DNA of 64,000 nt from Salinisphaera hydrothermalis (GCF_040361195.1 NZ_APNE01000002.1), one strand, 5' to 3'. Shown: positions 40,375-49,451, numbered from the stretch's first letter. Notes: generated by a model not told the origin, from the sequence alone. Numbers and translations: made by a program.

Positions 40375-40437
40375 ACAGCCGGCCCTGCCGGCTGTATTCA
40401 ACGCCGAATGGACCGGCGCCCAAACTATCGGGCGCCG
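40375..40437 (-). other. Two hairpins in the rpsB-tsf intergenic region
   Basis: A stem ACAGCCGG (40375-40382) with CCGGCTGT (40387-40394) around a 4-nt loop and a second stem CGGCGCCC (40414-40421) with GGGCGCCG (40430-40437) around an 8-nt loop lie between rpsB and tsf. Neither has a U-tract. They may be partial terminators or mRNA-processing/stability elements lowering tsf expression relative to rpsB. Confidence 0.45.
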
Positions 40438-40461
40438 ATGTCATTCAGGCGACAGGCCGTA

Positions 40462-41376
40462 TTACTGATCGGCCTTTTTCGGATCGGACTCTGCCGGCTC
40501 TTCGGCCGGCACCGAGGCGACGTCGCCCAGCGATGCGGTCGCGCGCGGCTCCGTCTCGCCCTGCGATTCCTGGATGACCGTGTTCTGGGTCACCTTGGCT
40601 GCTTCCTCGGCCTCGGCGGGCTTACCCGGTTCGTGCGCCGCACCCTGCGCCTGCACGTCGACCAGGTCCTCTTCCTCACCGGAAAACTGGCCCTTGCTGC
40701 CACGACCGGCCAGTACGGCGTCCGCCGCCATTTCGGTGTAGATGCGGATGGCTCGGATCGCGTCGTCGTTGCCGGGAATCACCACGTCGATACCTTCCGG
40801 CGAGCAGTTGGTGTCGACCACGGCCACAACCGGAATGCCCAGCTTGCGCGCCTCATCAATGGCGATCTTTTCGAAGCCGACGTCGATCACGAACAGCGCG
40901 TCCGGCAGGCTGGTCATTTCCTTGATGCCGCCGATCGAGCGCTCGAGCTTGTCGCGCTCGCGATACAGGTCCAGACCTTCGCGCTTGGACAGCTTGCGAA
41001 TCGAACCGTCTTCGATCATCTGCTCGAGATCGTGCAGCCGCTGGATCGAGTTCTTGACCGTCTTGAAGTTGGTCAGCATGCCGCCGAGCCAACGATAGTT
41101 GACGAACGGCATGCCGGCGCGCTGCGCCTGCTTGCCGATCGCCTCGCGCGCGGCGCGCTTGGTGCCGACGAACATGATGTTGCCACCGTTCGCGGACAGA
41201 CGGCTGATATAATTATAGGCATCCTTGATCAGAGGCAGTGTCTGCTCAAGGTTGATGATATGGATCTTGTTGCGATGGCCGAAGATGTACGGACCCATCT
41301 TCGGGTTCCAGTAACGGGTGCGGTGACCAAAGTGCACGCCCGCTTCCAGCAGCTGACGCATGCTGATTTCGCTCAT
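40462..41376 (-). CDS. rpsB: RpsB, ribosomal protein S2 with long acidic tail
   Basis: Small-subunit ribosomal protein. The first 230 residues are typical S2 ('M-R-Q-L-L-E-A-G-V-H-F-G-H', 'F-V-G-T-K-R-A-A', 'W-L-G-G-M-L-T-N-F', 'P-G-N-D-D-A-I-R-A-I'). The 304-residue protein then continues with about 75 residues rich in Glu, Ala, Pro and Asp that E. coli S2 (241) lacks; a halophile-like or lineage-specific tail. The start is the ATG at 41376 behind CCGGAG; the in-frame upstream ATGs lie in the leader. It heads the rpsB-tsf operon. Confidence 0.97.
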   Translation of the reverse strand: MSEISMRQLLEAGVHFGHRTRYWNPKMGPYIFGHRNKIHIINLEQTLPLIKDAYNYISRLSANGGNIMFVGTKRAAREAIGKQAQRAGMPFVNYRWLGGMLTNFKTVKNSIQRLHDLEQMIEDGSIRKLSKREGLDLYRERDKLERSIGGIKEMTSLPDALFVIDVGFEKIAIDEARKLGIPVVAVVDTNCSPEGIDVVIPGNDDAIRAIRIYTEMAADAVLAGRGSKGQFSGEEEDLVDVQAQGAAHEPGKPAEAEEAAKVTQNTVIQESQGETEPRATASLGDVASVPAEEPAESDPKKADQ

Positions 41377-41530
41377 AGATTGTCTCCGGGTTGAGCCTCC
41401 GCGCATCCCATGGAACAACCCCCAGCCGATTGGCGAGAGGCACCCTATTCCATGTGTCGATACACGTGTGTATTTACAGAATTATGAACGGCATCATGCC
41501 GCTCGAACGCCGCGGATTGCCGCGAACGCG
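41377..41530 (-). promoter_or_regulatory. rpsB mRNA leader with hairpins
   Basis: About 150 nt of untranslated leader is expected if transcription begins near 41529. On the minus strand it can form CGCGG-CAAT-CCGCG, CGGCAT-G-ATGCCG and ATACAC-n2-GTGTAT hairpins before a GGAG ribosome binding site. S2 autoregulates rpsB-tsf through its leader in E. coli; a comparable role here is inferred from position and structure only. Confidence 0.4.
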
Positions 41531-41535
41531 AGCGG

Positions 41536-41544
41536 TTTATACCA
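41536..41544 (-). promoter_or_regulatory. Extended -10 promoter candidate for rpsB
   Basis: On the minus strand the sequence TGGTATAAA fits an extended -10 (TG-n-TATAAT) with one mismatch. It lies in the 240-bp gap between the divergent rpsB and map genes and would place the start of transcription about 150 bases before rpsB. No convincing -35 is needed for an extended -10 and none is claimed. Confidence 0.5.
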
Positions 41545-41616
41545 TAGCGGCCCTTCACAGGCCACCGTCGCGCTGATGCGACGTTGTTATTTTGCCACCG
41601 GCAAGGATCGAACGCG

Positions 41617-42384
41617 ATGAGCGCGACAATCAAAACGCCCGAGGAACAGGACAAGATGCGCGAGGCCGGACGGCTCGCCGCGCAGGTGCTCGACATGATC
41701 GGGCCGTACGTCGAACCGGGCGTGACCACCGACGAGCTCAACACCATCTGCCACAACTACATGGTGGATGAACTCGGCACCACGCCGGCGCCACTCAACT
41801 ACAACGGCTTTCCGAAATCCGTGTGCACGTCGATCAACCACGTTGTATGCCACGGTATTCCAGGCGATAAGAAGCTCAAGAAAGGCGACGCGGTCAACAT
41901 CGACGTGACGCTGATCAAGGATGGCTTCCACGGCGACAGCTCGCGCATGTATTTCGCCGGCGAACCGTCGATCAAGGCCAAGCGCCTGTCCGATGTGGCC
42001 GAGAAAGCCATGTATATCGGCATCGATCAGGTCAAGCCCGGCGCGACGCTCGGCGATATCGGCGCAGCGATTCAAAAGTATGTCGAGTCCGAGCGCTGCT
42101 CGGTGGTGCGCGAATACTGCGGCCACGGCATCGGACGCGGCTTTCACGAAGAACCGCAGGTGCTGCACTACGGAAAACCCGGCAGCGGCATGACGCTGGA
42201 AGCCGGCATGACCTTCACCATCGAACCGATGGTCAACGCTGGCAAACGCCACGTGAAGATGCTGCCGGACGGCTGGACGGTCGTAACCAAGGATCATTCG
42301 CTGTCGGCGCAGTGGGAGCACACGATTCTGGTGACCGAAACCGGCGTGGAAATTCTGACGCCGAGCCAGCTGGTCACCGCCTGA
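41617..42384 (+). CDS. map: Map, type I methionine aminopeptidase
   Basis: Removes the initiator methionine from nascent proteins. The 255-residue pita-bread-fold enzyme has all metal ligands in view: Asp in 'N-I-D-V-T', Asp in 'G-D-S-S-R-M-Y', His in 'G-H-G-I-G-R-G-F-H-E', Glu in 'F-T-I-E-P-M' and Glu in 'W-E-H-T'. The ATG at 41617 follows AAGGAT; an in-frame ATG 33 bases upstream is less likely. It is divergent from rpsB and is followed by glnD one base after its stop. Confidence 0.97.
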   Translation: MSATIKTPEEQDKMREAGRLAAQVLDMIGPYVEPGVTTDELNTICHNYMVDELGTTPAPLNYNGFPKSVCTSINHVVCHGIPGDKKLKKGDAVNIDVTLIKDGFHGDSSRMYFAGEPSIKAKRLSDVAEKAMYIGIDQVKPGATLGDIGAAIQKYVESERCSVVREYCGHGIGRGFHEEPQVLHYGKPGSGMTLEAGMTFTIEPMVNAGKRHVKMLPDGWTVVTKDHSLSAQWEHTILVTETGVEILTPSQLVTA

Positions 42385-42385
42385 T

Positions 42386-45064
42386 ATGGTCACCAGCCAA
42401 CCCTTTGAAGAAGAACTGGAATCGGTTGGCCTAACCGACTGGGACGCGTTTCTCGATCGCGTCTGGGCCCTGGATATCGGTGACGCCAAATCGGTGCGCG
42501 CCGCGCTCGACGAGGGCCAGCAATATATTGCGGATGCATTCCGGCACGGCGAATCCATCACGCGCTTGGTGCGCGCCCGGTGCGAGGTCGTCGATGCCGT
42601 GCTGGTGCACGCTTGGCGCGAGCTCGTGGCTACCGACAGCGCCTGCCTGGTGGCGGTCGGCGGCTATGGTCGTAATGAGCTGTTGCCGCAGTCGGATATC
42701 GACCTGCTGGTGCTCTACCAGCACAACCAGCTCGATACGGTCGGCCCGGCGCTGGAAGGCTTTTTCACTTATCTGTGGGACCTGGGCCTGGAAATCGGGC
42801 ACAGCGTCCGCTCGCCGGCCGAATGCGCCGAACTCGCCGCCGACGACATCACCATCATGACCAATCTGATGGAGTCGCGCGTGCTGGTCGGCGATCCGGC
42901 ACTGTTCGCGCGCATGCGCGCCACGACGTCGGCCGAACACGTCTGGTCCTCGGCCGATTTTTTCAACGCCAAGGTCAAGGAACAAGCCGCCCGCCACGAA
43001 CGCTACGACGAAACGGCGTACAAGCTCGAACCGAACGTCAAGGAATCGCCCGGTGGGTTGCGCGACATCCAGACCATTGCTTGGGTGGCCAAACGTCAGT
43101 TTGCCGCCCACACTCTCGACGGCCTGGTCGATTACGGCTTCCTCAGCCGTCGCGAATTCTCCGAGCTGCATCGCGGTCAGGCGTTCCTCTGGCGCGTGCG
43201 TTTCGCCCTCCACATGCTGACCGGGCGCAACGAGAACCGCCTGCTGTTCGACCACCAGATTCAGATCGCACAGCTGCTCGGTTATCACGATGCTGAGAAC
43301 ACGCTTGCGGTCGAGCGGTTCATGCAGCGGTACTACCGTAATATCAAGGCGTTATCGGCGCTTAATGATGTATTGCTTCAATTGTTTTCCGAAGCCATCC
43401 TGCATGCCACCGACGACGAACGCCCGCGACCGATCAACGATCGCTTTCAGGCGCGCCACGGTTTCATCGAGGCCACTCACGACAAAGTGTTCGTCGAAAC
43501 CCCCGGCGCGCTGCTCGAGATCTTCTACCTTATGGAGACGCGCCCGGGCCTGAGCGGCATTCGTGCCCGCACGCTGCGCCTGCTTCGCCGCGACCGCCGC
43601 CTGATTGACGATAACTTCAGAAATTCAATACATTGCCGCCGGTTGTTCACGGAAATTCTGCGTCAGCGCAGTGGCGTCACCCGTGCCTTGCGCCGAATGA
43701 ACCGATACGGGATTCTGGGACGTTATCTGCCAAAGTTCGGGCAGATTATAGGCCGGATGCAATACGACCTATTCCATACGCTGACCGTGGACGAACACAC
43801 TCTGTTCGTGATCCGCAACATGCGGCGGCTAGCAATCCCGCGGTTCAACGACGAACTGCCGTTCGCGAGCGAGCTGATGCAGGGGCTGAACAAGCCGCAG
43901 ATCCTGTACATCGCTGGGCTGATGCACGATATCGCCAAGGGCCGAGGCGGCGATCACTCCGAACTCGGCGCCGAAGATGCCCGCGAGTTCTGCCAGGCTC
44001 ACGGTATTTCCTCGGACGACACCGAGCTCGTGTGCTGGCTCGTTCGCCGCCATCTATTGATGTCGATGACCGCCCAGCGTCGCGATATCAACGACGTCCA
44101 GGTGGTCAACGAATTCGCCCGAGAGGTAGGCTCGCGCGAACGGCTCGACCGGCTGTTCCTGCTCACGATCTGCGATATCCGCGCTACCAATCCGGATCTC
44201 TGGAATTCGTGGAAGGAAAGCCTGCTCACGGATCTCTATAACAATACCCGTCGCGCGCTGGAACGCGGGCTGGACGACCCGCTGGACCGCGACGAGCTGA
44301 TTGCCGAGACGCGCAGCGCGGCCGCGGCCATGCTCACCCGCGCCGGTGTGAACACGCCGCACTTCAAAAATCTCTGGGCGCGTTTCGATCCGGAATATTT
44401 CCTGCGCCACAGTCCGGACGAGATCGCGCGTCAAACCAAGGCCATCATCACGCACGGCGACGATAAGAATCCGCTGGTCTCGATCACCGATATTCCGGAG
44501 CAAGGCACCACGCTGTTCGTCTATACCCAGGATCGGGATTATCTGTTCGGCGTGACCACCGGTGTGCTGGCCCAGCTCGGGCTATCGGTGCTCGACGCGC
44601 GCATCAACACCACCAGCGACGACTACACGCTGGATACCTATGTCATTGCCGAAGGCGATGGGCATCCGATCCGCGACGCCTATCGCCGCAGCGAGGTCGA
44701 AAGCGCACTGGTCGCCGCCATCGCCGATCCGGCGGTCGAGAGTATCGACGTCACGCGTCGCCAGGGGCGCCGTAACCAGTACTTCAACGTCCCCACGCAG
44801 ATCTATTTCACCCAGGCCACCGAGCGCGACTGCACGGTCATGGAAATCATGACAGCCGATCGCCCCGGCCTGTTGTCGATCATCGGCGATGTCTTCCATC
44901 GCTGCGGCATCCTGCTGGAGACGGCAAAGATCGCCACCATCGGCGAGCGCGCCGAGGATGTGTTCTTCATCACCGATCGCCAGCAGATGGCCATCCGCGA
45001 CGACGACGTACTCCGCGAGCTGCGCGACGTCATGACCGCCGAACTGGATCAGTCGGACAGCTGA
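42386..45064 (+). CDS. glnD: GlnD, bifunctional PII uridylyltransferase/uridylyl-removing enzyme
   Basis: Primary nitrogen sensor that modifies the PII proteins GlnB/GlnK according to glutamine level. The 892-residue protein (E. coli 890) has a nucleotidyltransferase domain with 'G-G-Y-G-R-N-E-L' near 92 followed by 'S-D-I-D-L-L', an HD domain with 'H-D-I-A-K-G-R-G-G-D-H' near 513, and two C-terminal ACT domains (about 710-790 and 820-892) that bind glutamine. The start ATG is one base after the map stop, the map-glnD order of E. coli. Confidence 0.97.
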   Translation: MVTSQPFEEELESVGLTDWDAFLDRVWALDIGDAKSVRAALDEGQQYIADAFRHGESITRLVRARCEVVDAVLVHAWRELVATDSACLVAVGGYGRNELLPQSDIDLLVLYQHNQLDTVGPALEGFFTYLWDLGLEIGHSVRSPAECAELAADDITIMTNLMESRVLVGDPALFARMRATTSAEHVWSSADFFNAKVKEQAARHERYDETAYKLEPNVKESPGGLRDIQTIAWVAKRQFAAHTLDGLVDYGFLSRREFSELHRGQAFLWRVRFALHMLTGRNENRLLFDHQIQIAQLLGYHDAENTLAVERFMQRYYRNIKALSALNDVLLQLFSEAILHATDDERPRPINDRFQARHGFIEATHDKVFVETPGALLEIFYLMETRPGLSGIRARTLRLLRRDRRLIDDNFRNSIHCRRLFTEILRQRSGVTRALRRMNRYGILGRYLPKFGQIIGRMQYDLFHTLTVDEHTLFVIRNMRRLAIPRFNDELPFASELMQGLNKPQILYIAGLMHDIAKGRGGDHSELGAEDAREFCQAHGISSDDTELVCWLVRRHLLMSMTAQRRDINDVQVVNEFAREVGSRERLDRLFLLTICDIRATNPDLWNSWKESLLTDLYNNTRRALERGLDDPLDRDELIAETRSAAAAMLTRAGVNTPHFKNLWARFDPEYFLRHSPDEIARQTKAIITHGDDKNPLVSITDIPEQGTTLFVYTQDRDYLFGVTTGVLAQLGLSVLDARINTTSDDYTLDTYVIAEGDGHPIRDAYRRSEVESALVAAIADPAVESIDVTRRQGRRNQYFNVPTQIYFTQATERDCTVMEIMTADRPGLLSIIGDVFHRCGILLETAKIATIGERAEDVFFITDRQQMAIRDDDVLRELRDVMTAELDQSDS

Positions 45065-45101
45065 CGCGCGCGAAATCGCGGGCCGCCAACGCGCTCAGGG
45101 C

Positions 45102-45124
45102 GCGGGGCGTTTATGACGCCCCGC
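45102..45124. terminator. Hairpin between convergent glnD and aldA
   Basis: A 9-bp stem (GCGGGGCGT, 45102-45110, with ACGCCCCGC, 45116-45124) with a 5-nt loop fills the 70-bp gap between two convergent genes. It lacks a T-tract in either direction, so it is at best a weak bidirectional terminator. Confidence 0.4.
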
Positions 45125-45134
45125 CCCTCGGGCC

Positions 45135-46577
45135 TCAGGTCTGGATATAGGCCACGTGCGTACGGGTGTATTCATACAGCCCGTGCTTGCCGTCCGCGCC
45201 GCCGATACCCGACTTCCCAGTACCGGCATGGAAGCCCTGCATGGCCTCGAAGTTCTCGCGGTTGACATAGGTCTCGCCATACTCGAGTTCGCGACAGGCC
45301 TGAAGCGCCGAATTGAGATCGCGGGTATATATCGACGAGGTCAGCCCGTAGTCCGAGTTGTTGGCCATCGCGATCGCTTCATCCAGATCATCGACCACCT
45401 GAATCGGTAGCACCGGCCCGAAGATCTCGTCCTTCATCACGTCCATATCGGGGGTACAGGCGGCGAGCACTGTCGGTTCGAAGTGGTAGCCCTGCCCGAT
45501 ATCGGCGACATTGCCGCCGGTGAGCACTTCGGCACCGGCTCTTTTCGCCGACTCGACCATGGCAGCGACCTTATCCAGACCTTCCTGGTTGATCAGAGGC
45601 CCCATGTCGACCGACGCGTCGGCGCCCGGGTCGCCATAGGTCGTCGCCTTCATCGCTTCGGCGATGCGCTGCTGGAAGGCCTCGGCCACGCCCCGCTCGA
45701 CATAGACTCGCTCGGCGCAGTTGCACACCTGGCCGTTGTTGATCACGCGCGAGTCCTTGATCGCGCGAACCGCGAGATCGAGATCGGCGTCGTCGAGCAC
45801 GATGGCCGGCGCTTTGCCGCCGAGCTCGAGGTTGACCTTGGTAATGTTGTCGGCCGCGTTGTGCATGATCGCCGAGCCCGTCGCGACACTGCCGGTAAAG
45901 CTGATCATGTCGACATCGGGATGCGCGGTCAGCGCGCTGCCGGTGGTCGCACCGCCGCCGGACACCACATTGAACACACCCTTGGGCAGATCGAGGGTAT
46001 CGAGCAGCTTGGTGAATTCGAAGCAGTTGTTCGGCGTTTCCTCGCTCGGCTTGATCACGATGGTATTGCCGGTCACCAGCGCCGGCGCCATCTTGCGCGC
46101 GATGAGAAAGAACGGGAAGTTCCACGGCAGAATGCCGGCGACCACGCCCAGCGGCTTGCGGAACAGGAACATGTGCTCGCCGGGACGATCGCTTTCGATG
46201 ATCTCGCCCTCGATGCGGCGCGCCCATTCGGCCATGTAGTCGAGATATTCGGCCGTGAAGTTCACCTCGGTTTCGGCCAGCGCCCGCACCTTGCCCTGCT
46301 CGGCCACGATGACGGTCGCAAGATGATCGACATTCTCGCGAAGCTTGTCGGCCAGCACATGCAGATAGCCCGCGCGCTGGATCGCGGGCCGGGCGGCCCA
46401 GGCCTTCTGCGCGCCGCGCGCCGCTTCCACGGCACGCTGAACGTCGTTGGCATCCGATTCCGGCACGTGCGACAACAACGCGTTCGTTGCCGGATTGCGG
46501 TTTTCCCGGGTTTCCCCGGACGCCGACGCGACGAAAGCGCCGTCGATATAGTTCTGATAAGTCGTCACGCCGCTCAT
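45135..46577 (-). CDS. aldA: L-lactaldehyde dehydrogenase (AldA-type)
   Basis: NAD-dependent aldehyde dehydrogenase expected to oxidise the L-lactaldehyde released by the upstream aldolase to L-lactate. The 480-residue protein (E. coli AldA 479) resembles AldA over its whole length: 'L-P-W-N-F-P-F-F', the NAD loop 'F-T-G-S-V-A-T-G', catalytic Glu in 'L-E-L-G-G-K-A-P' and catalytic Cys in 'N-N-G-Q-V-C-N-C-A-E-R'. The ATG at 46577 is preceded by GAGGAGATCGAG. It is the last gene of the rhamnose run, 46 bp after the aldolase. Glycolaldehyde is another likely substrate. Confidence 0.9.
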   Translation of the reverse strand: MSGVTTYQNYIDGAFVASASGETRENRNPATNALLSHVPESDANDVQRAVEAARGAQKAWAARPAIQRAGYLHVLADKLRENVDHLATVIVAEQGKVRALAETEVNFTAEYLDYMAEWARRIEGEIIESDRPGEHMFLFRKPLGVVAGILPWNFPFFLIARKMAPALVTGNTIVIKPSEETPNNCFEFTKLLDTLDLPKGVFNVVSGGGATTGSALTAHPDVDMISFTGSVATGSAIMHNAADNITKVNLELGGKAPAIVLDDADLDLAVRAIKDSRVINNGQVCNCAERVYVERGVAEAFQQRIAEAMKATTYGDPGADASVDMGPLINQEGLDKVAAMVESAKRAGAEVLTGGNVADIGQGYHFEPTVLAACTPDMDVMKDEIFGPVLPIQVVDDLDEAIAMANNSDYGLTSSIYTRDLNSALQACRELEYGETYVNRENFEAMQGFHAGTGKSGIGGADGKHGLYEYTRTHVAYIQT

Positions 46578-46623
46578 CTCGATCTCCTCGCTGGGTAACG
46601 CGGGGCGCGATGCCCCGCCTGGA

Positions 46624-47418
46624 TCAGTAAATGGTTCGTTCGGCGGGGCCCGCCCCACCACGATGACGGACCGCATTGGCGTCCGCCGCGCTCTTGAGCA
46701 TCGCCACATCGAGGCCCGTGGCAATGAAATCGAAGCCCGCCTCGCGATAACGGTTCGTATCGGCCTCGGCCGGCGCCAGAATGCCCGCCGCCTTGCCGGC
46801 GGCATGGGTCGCATCGAGCACATGCATGATCGCGGCCTGCACGTCATCGTGGCCCGGGTTACCGAGATGGCCCATGTTCGTCGACAAATCCGCGGGCCCG
46901 ACGAACACGGCGTCCACCCCGTCGGTATTCGCGATTGCCTCGACGTTGTCGACGCCGGTCGTCGATTCCACTTGGGTGATCAGGCACAGCGACTCCGCCG
47001 CCCGGTGGGCGTAGTCGCCGATCGAGCCCCAGCGGTCGGCACGGATCACGCCGGCGCCCATGCCGCGAAATCCGTGCGGCGCATAGCGCATAGCCGCCAC
47101 CAGCGCTGCGGCCTGTTCGCCGGTCTCGACCATGGGAATCATCAGCGTGCGGCTACCGATATCCAGCAGCTGCTTGATCAGCGACGGATCGTGGTTCACG
47201 GCGCGCACGATGGGGGCAGCCGGATAGCCCTCGACCGCGCGCAGCTGATCGAGGATGGTCACGACCGTGTTCGGGGCATGCTCACCGTCGATCAACAGCC
47301 AGTCGAAACCGGCGGTGGCCACGATTTCGGCGCTGTAGGCATGGGCCAGACCCAGCCAGCAACCATAGAGCGGCGCATCGACCAGTTTGGATTTGAACGC
47401 GTTGGCAGGAAGTTCCAT
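46624..47418 (-). CDS. rhmA: 2-keto-3-deoxy-L-rhamnonate aldolase (HpcH/HpaI family)
   Basis: Class II, metal-dependent aldolase expected to split 2-keto-3-deoxy-L-rhamnonate into pyruvate and L-lactaldehyde. The 264-residue protein has the family patterns 'L-L-I-D-G-E-H-A-P-N', 'I-P-M-V-E-T' , 'Q-V-E-S-T-T-G-V-D-N' and 'V-F-V-G-P-A-D-L-S'. HpcH/HpaI aldolases act on several 2-keto-3-deoxy acids; the rhamnonate assignment rests on the adjacent L-rhamnonate dehydratase and lactaldehyde dehydrogenase genes. Start at the ATG 47418, 23 bp after the dehydrogenase gene; the ribosome binding site is weak. Confidence 0.85.
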   Translation of the reverse strand: MELPANAFKSKLVDAPLYGCWLGLAHAYSAEIVATAGFDWLLIDGEHAPNTVVTILDQLRAVEGYPAAPIVRAVNHDPSLIKQLLDIGSRTLMIPMVETGEQAAALVAAMRYAPHGFRGMGAGVIRADRWGSIGDYAHRAAESLCLITQVESTTGVDNVEAIANTDGVDAVFVGPADLSTNMGHLGNPGHDDVQAAIMHVLDATHAAGKAAGILAPAEADTNRYREAGFDFIATGLDVAMLKSAADANAVRHRGGAGPAERTIY

Positions 47419-47441
47419 GAGTACGGCTCGCTTTAAAAGAG

Positions 47442-48212
47442 TTACTGCAGATTGACGTACAGCCCGCCGTCGACCAAGAGCGCCGCCCCGGTCACGTACT
47501 TCGCCAGGTCCGAAGCCAGAAACACGGCCGGGCCGCCCATGTCGTCCGGCGCGCCCAGCCGTCCAAGCGGCGTGCGCGAGATCATGTAATCGCGCTTGCG
47601 CGTGTCCGACAGGTCCTCGCGGTTGATGTCGGTCTCGATCGTGCCCGGCAACAGCGCGTTGCAGCGGATGCCATAGCCGCCGAGCGCGATCGCGGTGGAT
47701 TGCATCAGCGACAGCACACCGGCCTTGGTCGGCGTGTAATGGGTCTGCATGCCGCCGCCGACCAGTGCCGATATCGAGCTGACCGCAATGATCGAACCGC
47801 CGTCGCCCTGCGCGACCATCTGATTGGCGGCGGCCTGGACGGCGAAGAACGCGCCGTTGAGGTTCACGTCCACGGTCTTGAGATACGTCTCGCGCGGCAT
47901 GTCCAGAAACGAATGGAACGGACAGATGCCGGCGTTGTTGATGAACACATCCAGCCGGCCGAAGGCGTCGACCGCGGTTTCGACCAGCCTGTCGCCGGTA
48001 TCCGGATTTTCCGCCGAAGCCGCAACCCAGGCCGATTTCACGCCGTGGGCCTCGATCTCGGCCACCGTGGCGGCCAGTGTTTCGCGCTCGGCGGCGGTGT
48101 CTTCGGCGCTGATCGCAACGTTCGCGCCGTGCTCTGCACAGGCCAGCGCGATGCCGCGACCGATGCCGCGCGAACCGCCGGTCACGAAGATGTTCTTGTC
48201 TTTCAGCAGCAT
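47442..48212 (-). CDS. SDR dehydrogenase, probable L-rhamnose 1-dehydrogenase
   Basis: Classical short-chain dehydrogenase of 256 residues: cofactor motif 'T-G-G-S-R-G-I-G' (about 11-18), 'N-N-A-G', catalytic Ser in 'V-S-S-I-S-A' and Y-x3-K in 'H-Y-T-P-T-K-A-G', and C-terminal 'L-V-D-G-G'. In this cluster the expected role is oxidation of L-rhamnose to L-rhamnono-lactone, the first step of the non-phosphorylating pathway; known bacterial L-rhamnose dehydrogenases are SDRs of this size. Sequence alone cannot fix the sugar. The ATG at 48212 follows GGAGG and overlaps the lactonase stop (TGATG). Confidence 0.82.
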   Translation of the reverse strand: MLLKDKNIFVTGGSRGIGRGIALACAEHGANVAISAEDTAAERETLAATVAEIEAHGVKSAWVAASAENPDTGDRLVETAVDAFGRLDVFINNAGICPFHSFLDMPRETYLKTVDVNLNGAFFAVQAAANQMVAQGDGGSIIAVSSISALVGGGMQTHYTPTKAGVLSLMQSTAIALGGYGIRCNALLPGTIETDINREDLSDTRKRDYMISRTPLGRLGAPDDMGGPAVFLASDLAKYVTGAALLVDGGLYVNLQ

Positions 48213-49123
48213 CAGGAAACCTCCGGGATCGAAAGGCGATACAGCCGACACGCGTTGTCCGCGAACAAGGCGCGATTGTCGCTGGCGCTGGCGTCCGCCA
48301 CCACGGCGGCATACGCCATCCATATATCGTCATAGGACGCATACAGCGCATCGACCGGGTAGTTGGACGCAAACAGACAGCGCTCGACGCCGAAGGCATC
48401 GATGGCCTCGAAGATCAGCGGCCGGATCGAACCGAGCGTCCAGTCGTGATCGAGCATGCCGAAGCCGGACAGCTTGATCGCGACGTTGGGCAGCGCCGCA
48501 AGCCGGCGCAGCCCGTCGCGCCAGGCCCGCCAGCCGGCCACATGGGCCCGGTCCACATACATGCCGGCATGGTTGATCACGAACGTCACATCCGGATGCT
48601 CGGCGGCCAGGATCGCCGCGGCCGGCATCTGATCGGGATAGAGCTGCAGATCGAACGACAGGCCGAACTCGGCCAGCAGCGCGAAGTTCGCCCGCCATTG
48701 CGGCTCGCGCATGTAGTGCCGGCCGACGTAATCGAACAACGGATCGGCATGCACATTCAGAATCTGGCGCACGCCGCGCACCCGGTCGCTCGCGACAAGC
48801 TGGCGCTCCAGCACGTCGCGGGCATCGGGCGCCGACAGATCGGCGCCGATCACCAGCGCGCTGGGCAGATCGCCCGTCCCGTCGGCCTGCGGCAACGTCG
48901 CCAGCCACTCGGTCTCGCGCACGGGGTCGACGGCATCGGCCTCGATATGGACCGCGGCCGCGATCTCGATCTCGCCGGCGGCCGACAACAACTCGGCCGG
49001 GCCGAAGTCGTGCGCCATCGGCGAATAATCGCCGAGCAGATTCGGCTGCGGGTTCTCCAGCCACGGCTGGTTGCCGAGATCCAGCCGCCAGAAATGCACG
49101 TGAGGATCAACGACTCGCATCAT
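48212..49123 (-). CDS. Amidohydrolase-2 family lactonase, probable L-rhamnono-lactonase
   Basis: A 303-residue TIM-barrel hydrolase of the amidohydrolase 2 family, with 'D-P-H-V-H-F-W' at the N-terminus, 'V-I-N-H-A-G-M' in the middle and 'F-A-S-N-Y-P-V-D' near the C-terminus. Family members in sugar clusters open L-rhamnono- or L-fucono-lactones. Expected reaction: L-rhamnono-lactone to L-rhamnonate. There are two adjacent ATGs (49123, 49120), both inside the end of the mutarotase gene, so the genes overlap by 14-17 bases. It lies between the mutarotase and the dehydrogenase. Confidence 0.85.
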   Translation of the reverse strand: MMRVVDPHVHFWRLDLGNQPWLENPQPNLLGDYSPMAHDFGPAELLSAAGEIEIAAAVHIEADAVDPVRETEWLATLPQADGTGDLPSALVIGADLSAPDARDVLERQLVASDRVRGVRQILNVHADPLFDYVGRHYMREPQWRANFALLAEFGLSFDLQLYPDQMPAAAILAAEHPDVTFVINHAGMYVDRAHVAGWRAWRDGLRRLAALPNVAIKLSGFGMLDHDWTLGSIRPLIFEAIDAFGVERCLFASNYPVDALYASYDDIWMAYAAVVADASASDNRALFADNACRLYRLSIPEVS

Positions 49124-49442
49124 CGGCCTCCGTCAGACAGAACATCTCGGTGAGCGGCACCTCGACCGGCGCGTTATCCGGCCGGGTTTCCATGATGTCG
49201 GCCATGGTCCGCCACCAGCGCTGCATCACCTCATGGCCGGGCAGTACATCGACACGATGGTCCTTGACCAGATGCATGACCGCGAACAGCCGGCCGGTGT
49301 CTTCGTTGCAGAAGATCCGGTAGTCGCGGATGCCGGCCGCGCGCAGCAGATCGATCAATTCCGGCCAGATCGCATCGTGGCGCCGCCGGTATTCGGCGAC
49401 CTGGCCGGGGTGGAGCTGCATCTCGAAGGCACGCACCGTCAC
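49107..49442 (-). CDS. rhaM: RhaM-type L-rhamnose mutarotase
   Basis: Interconverts alpha and beta L-rhamnopyranose, supplying the anomer used by the dehydrogenase. The 111-residue protein follows the E. coli RhaM pattern: 'R-A-F-E-M-Q-L', 'Y-x-R-R-H-D-A-I-W-P-E-L' with the catalytic His, 'Q-R-W-W' and 'R-P-D-N-A-P-V'. Related mutarotases acting on L-fucose exist, but the adjoining rhmD supports rhamnose. It starts 9 bp downstream of rhmD. Confidence 0.88.
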   Translation of the reverse strand: MTVRAFEMQLHPGQVAEYRRRHDAIWPELIDLLRAAGIRDYRIFCNEDTGRLFAVMHLVKDHRVDVLPGHEVMQRWWRTMADIMETRPDNAPVEVPLTEMFCLTEADDASR

Positions 49443-49451
49443 GATTCGACC

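Noticed and set aside
46624..48399. A single 591-codon frame joining the rhamnonate aldolase to upstream sequence
   Set aside because: The part before 47418 is an out-of-frame reading of the SDR gene; the aldolase starts at its own ATG. No fusion protein is claimed.
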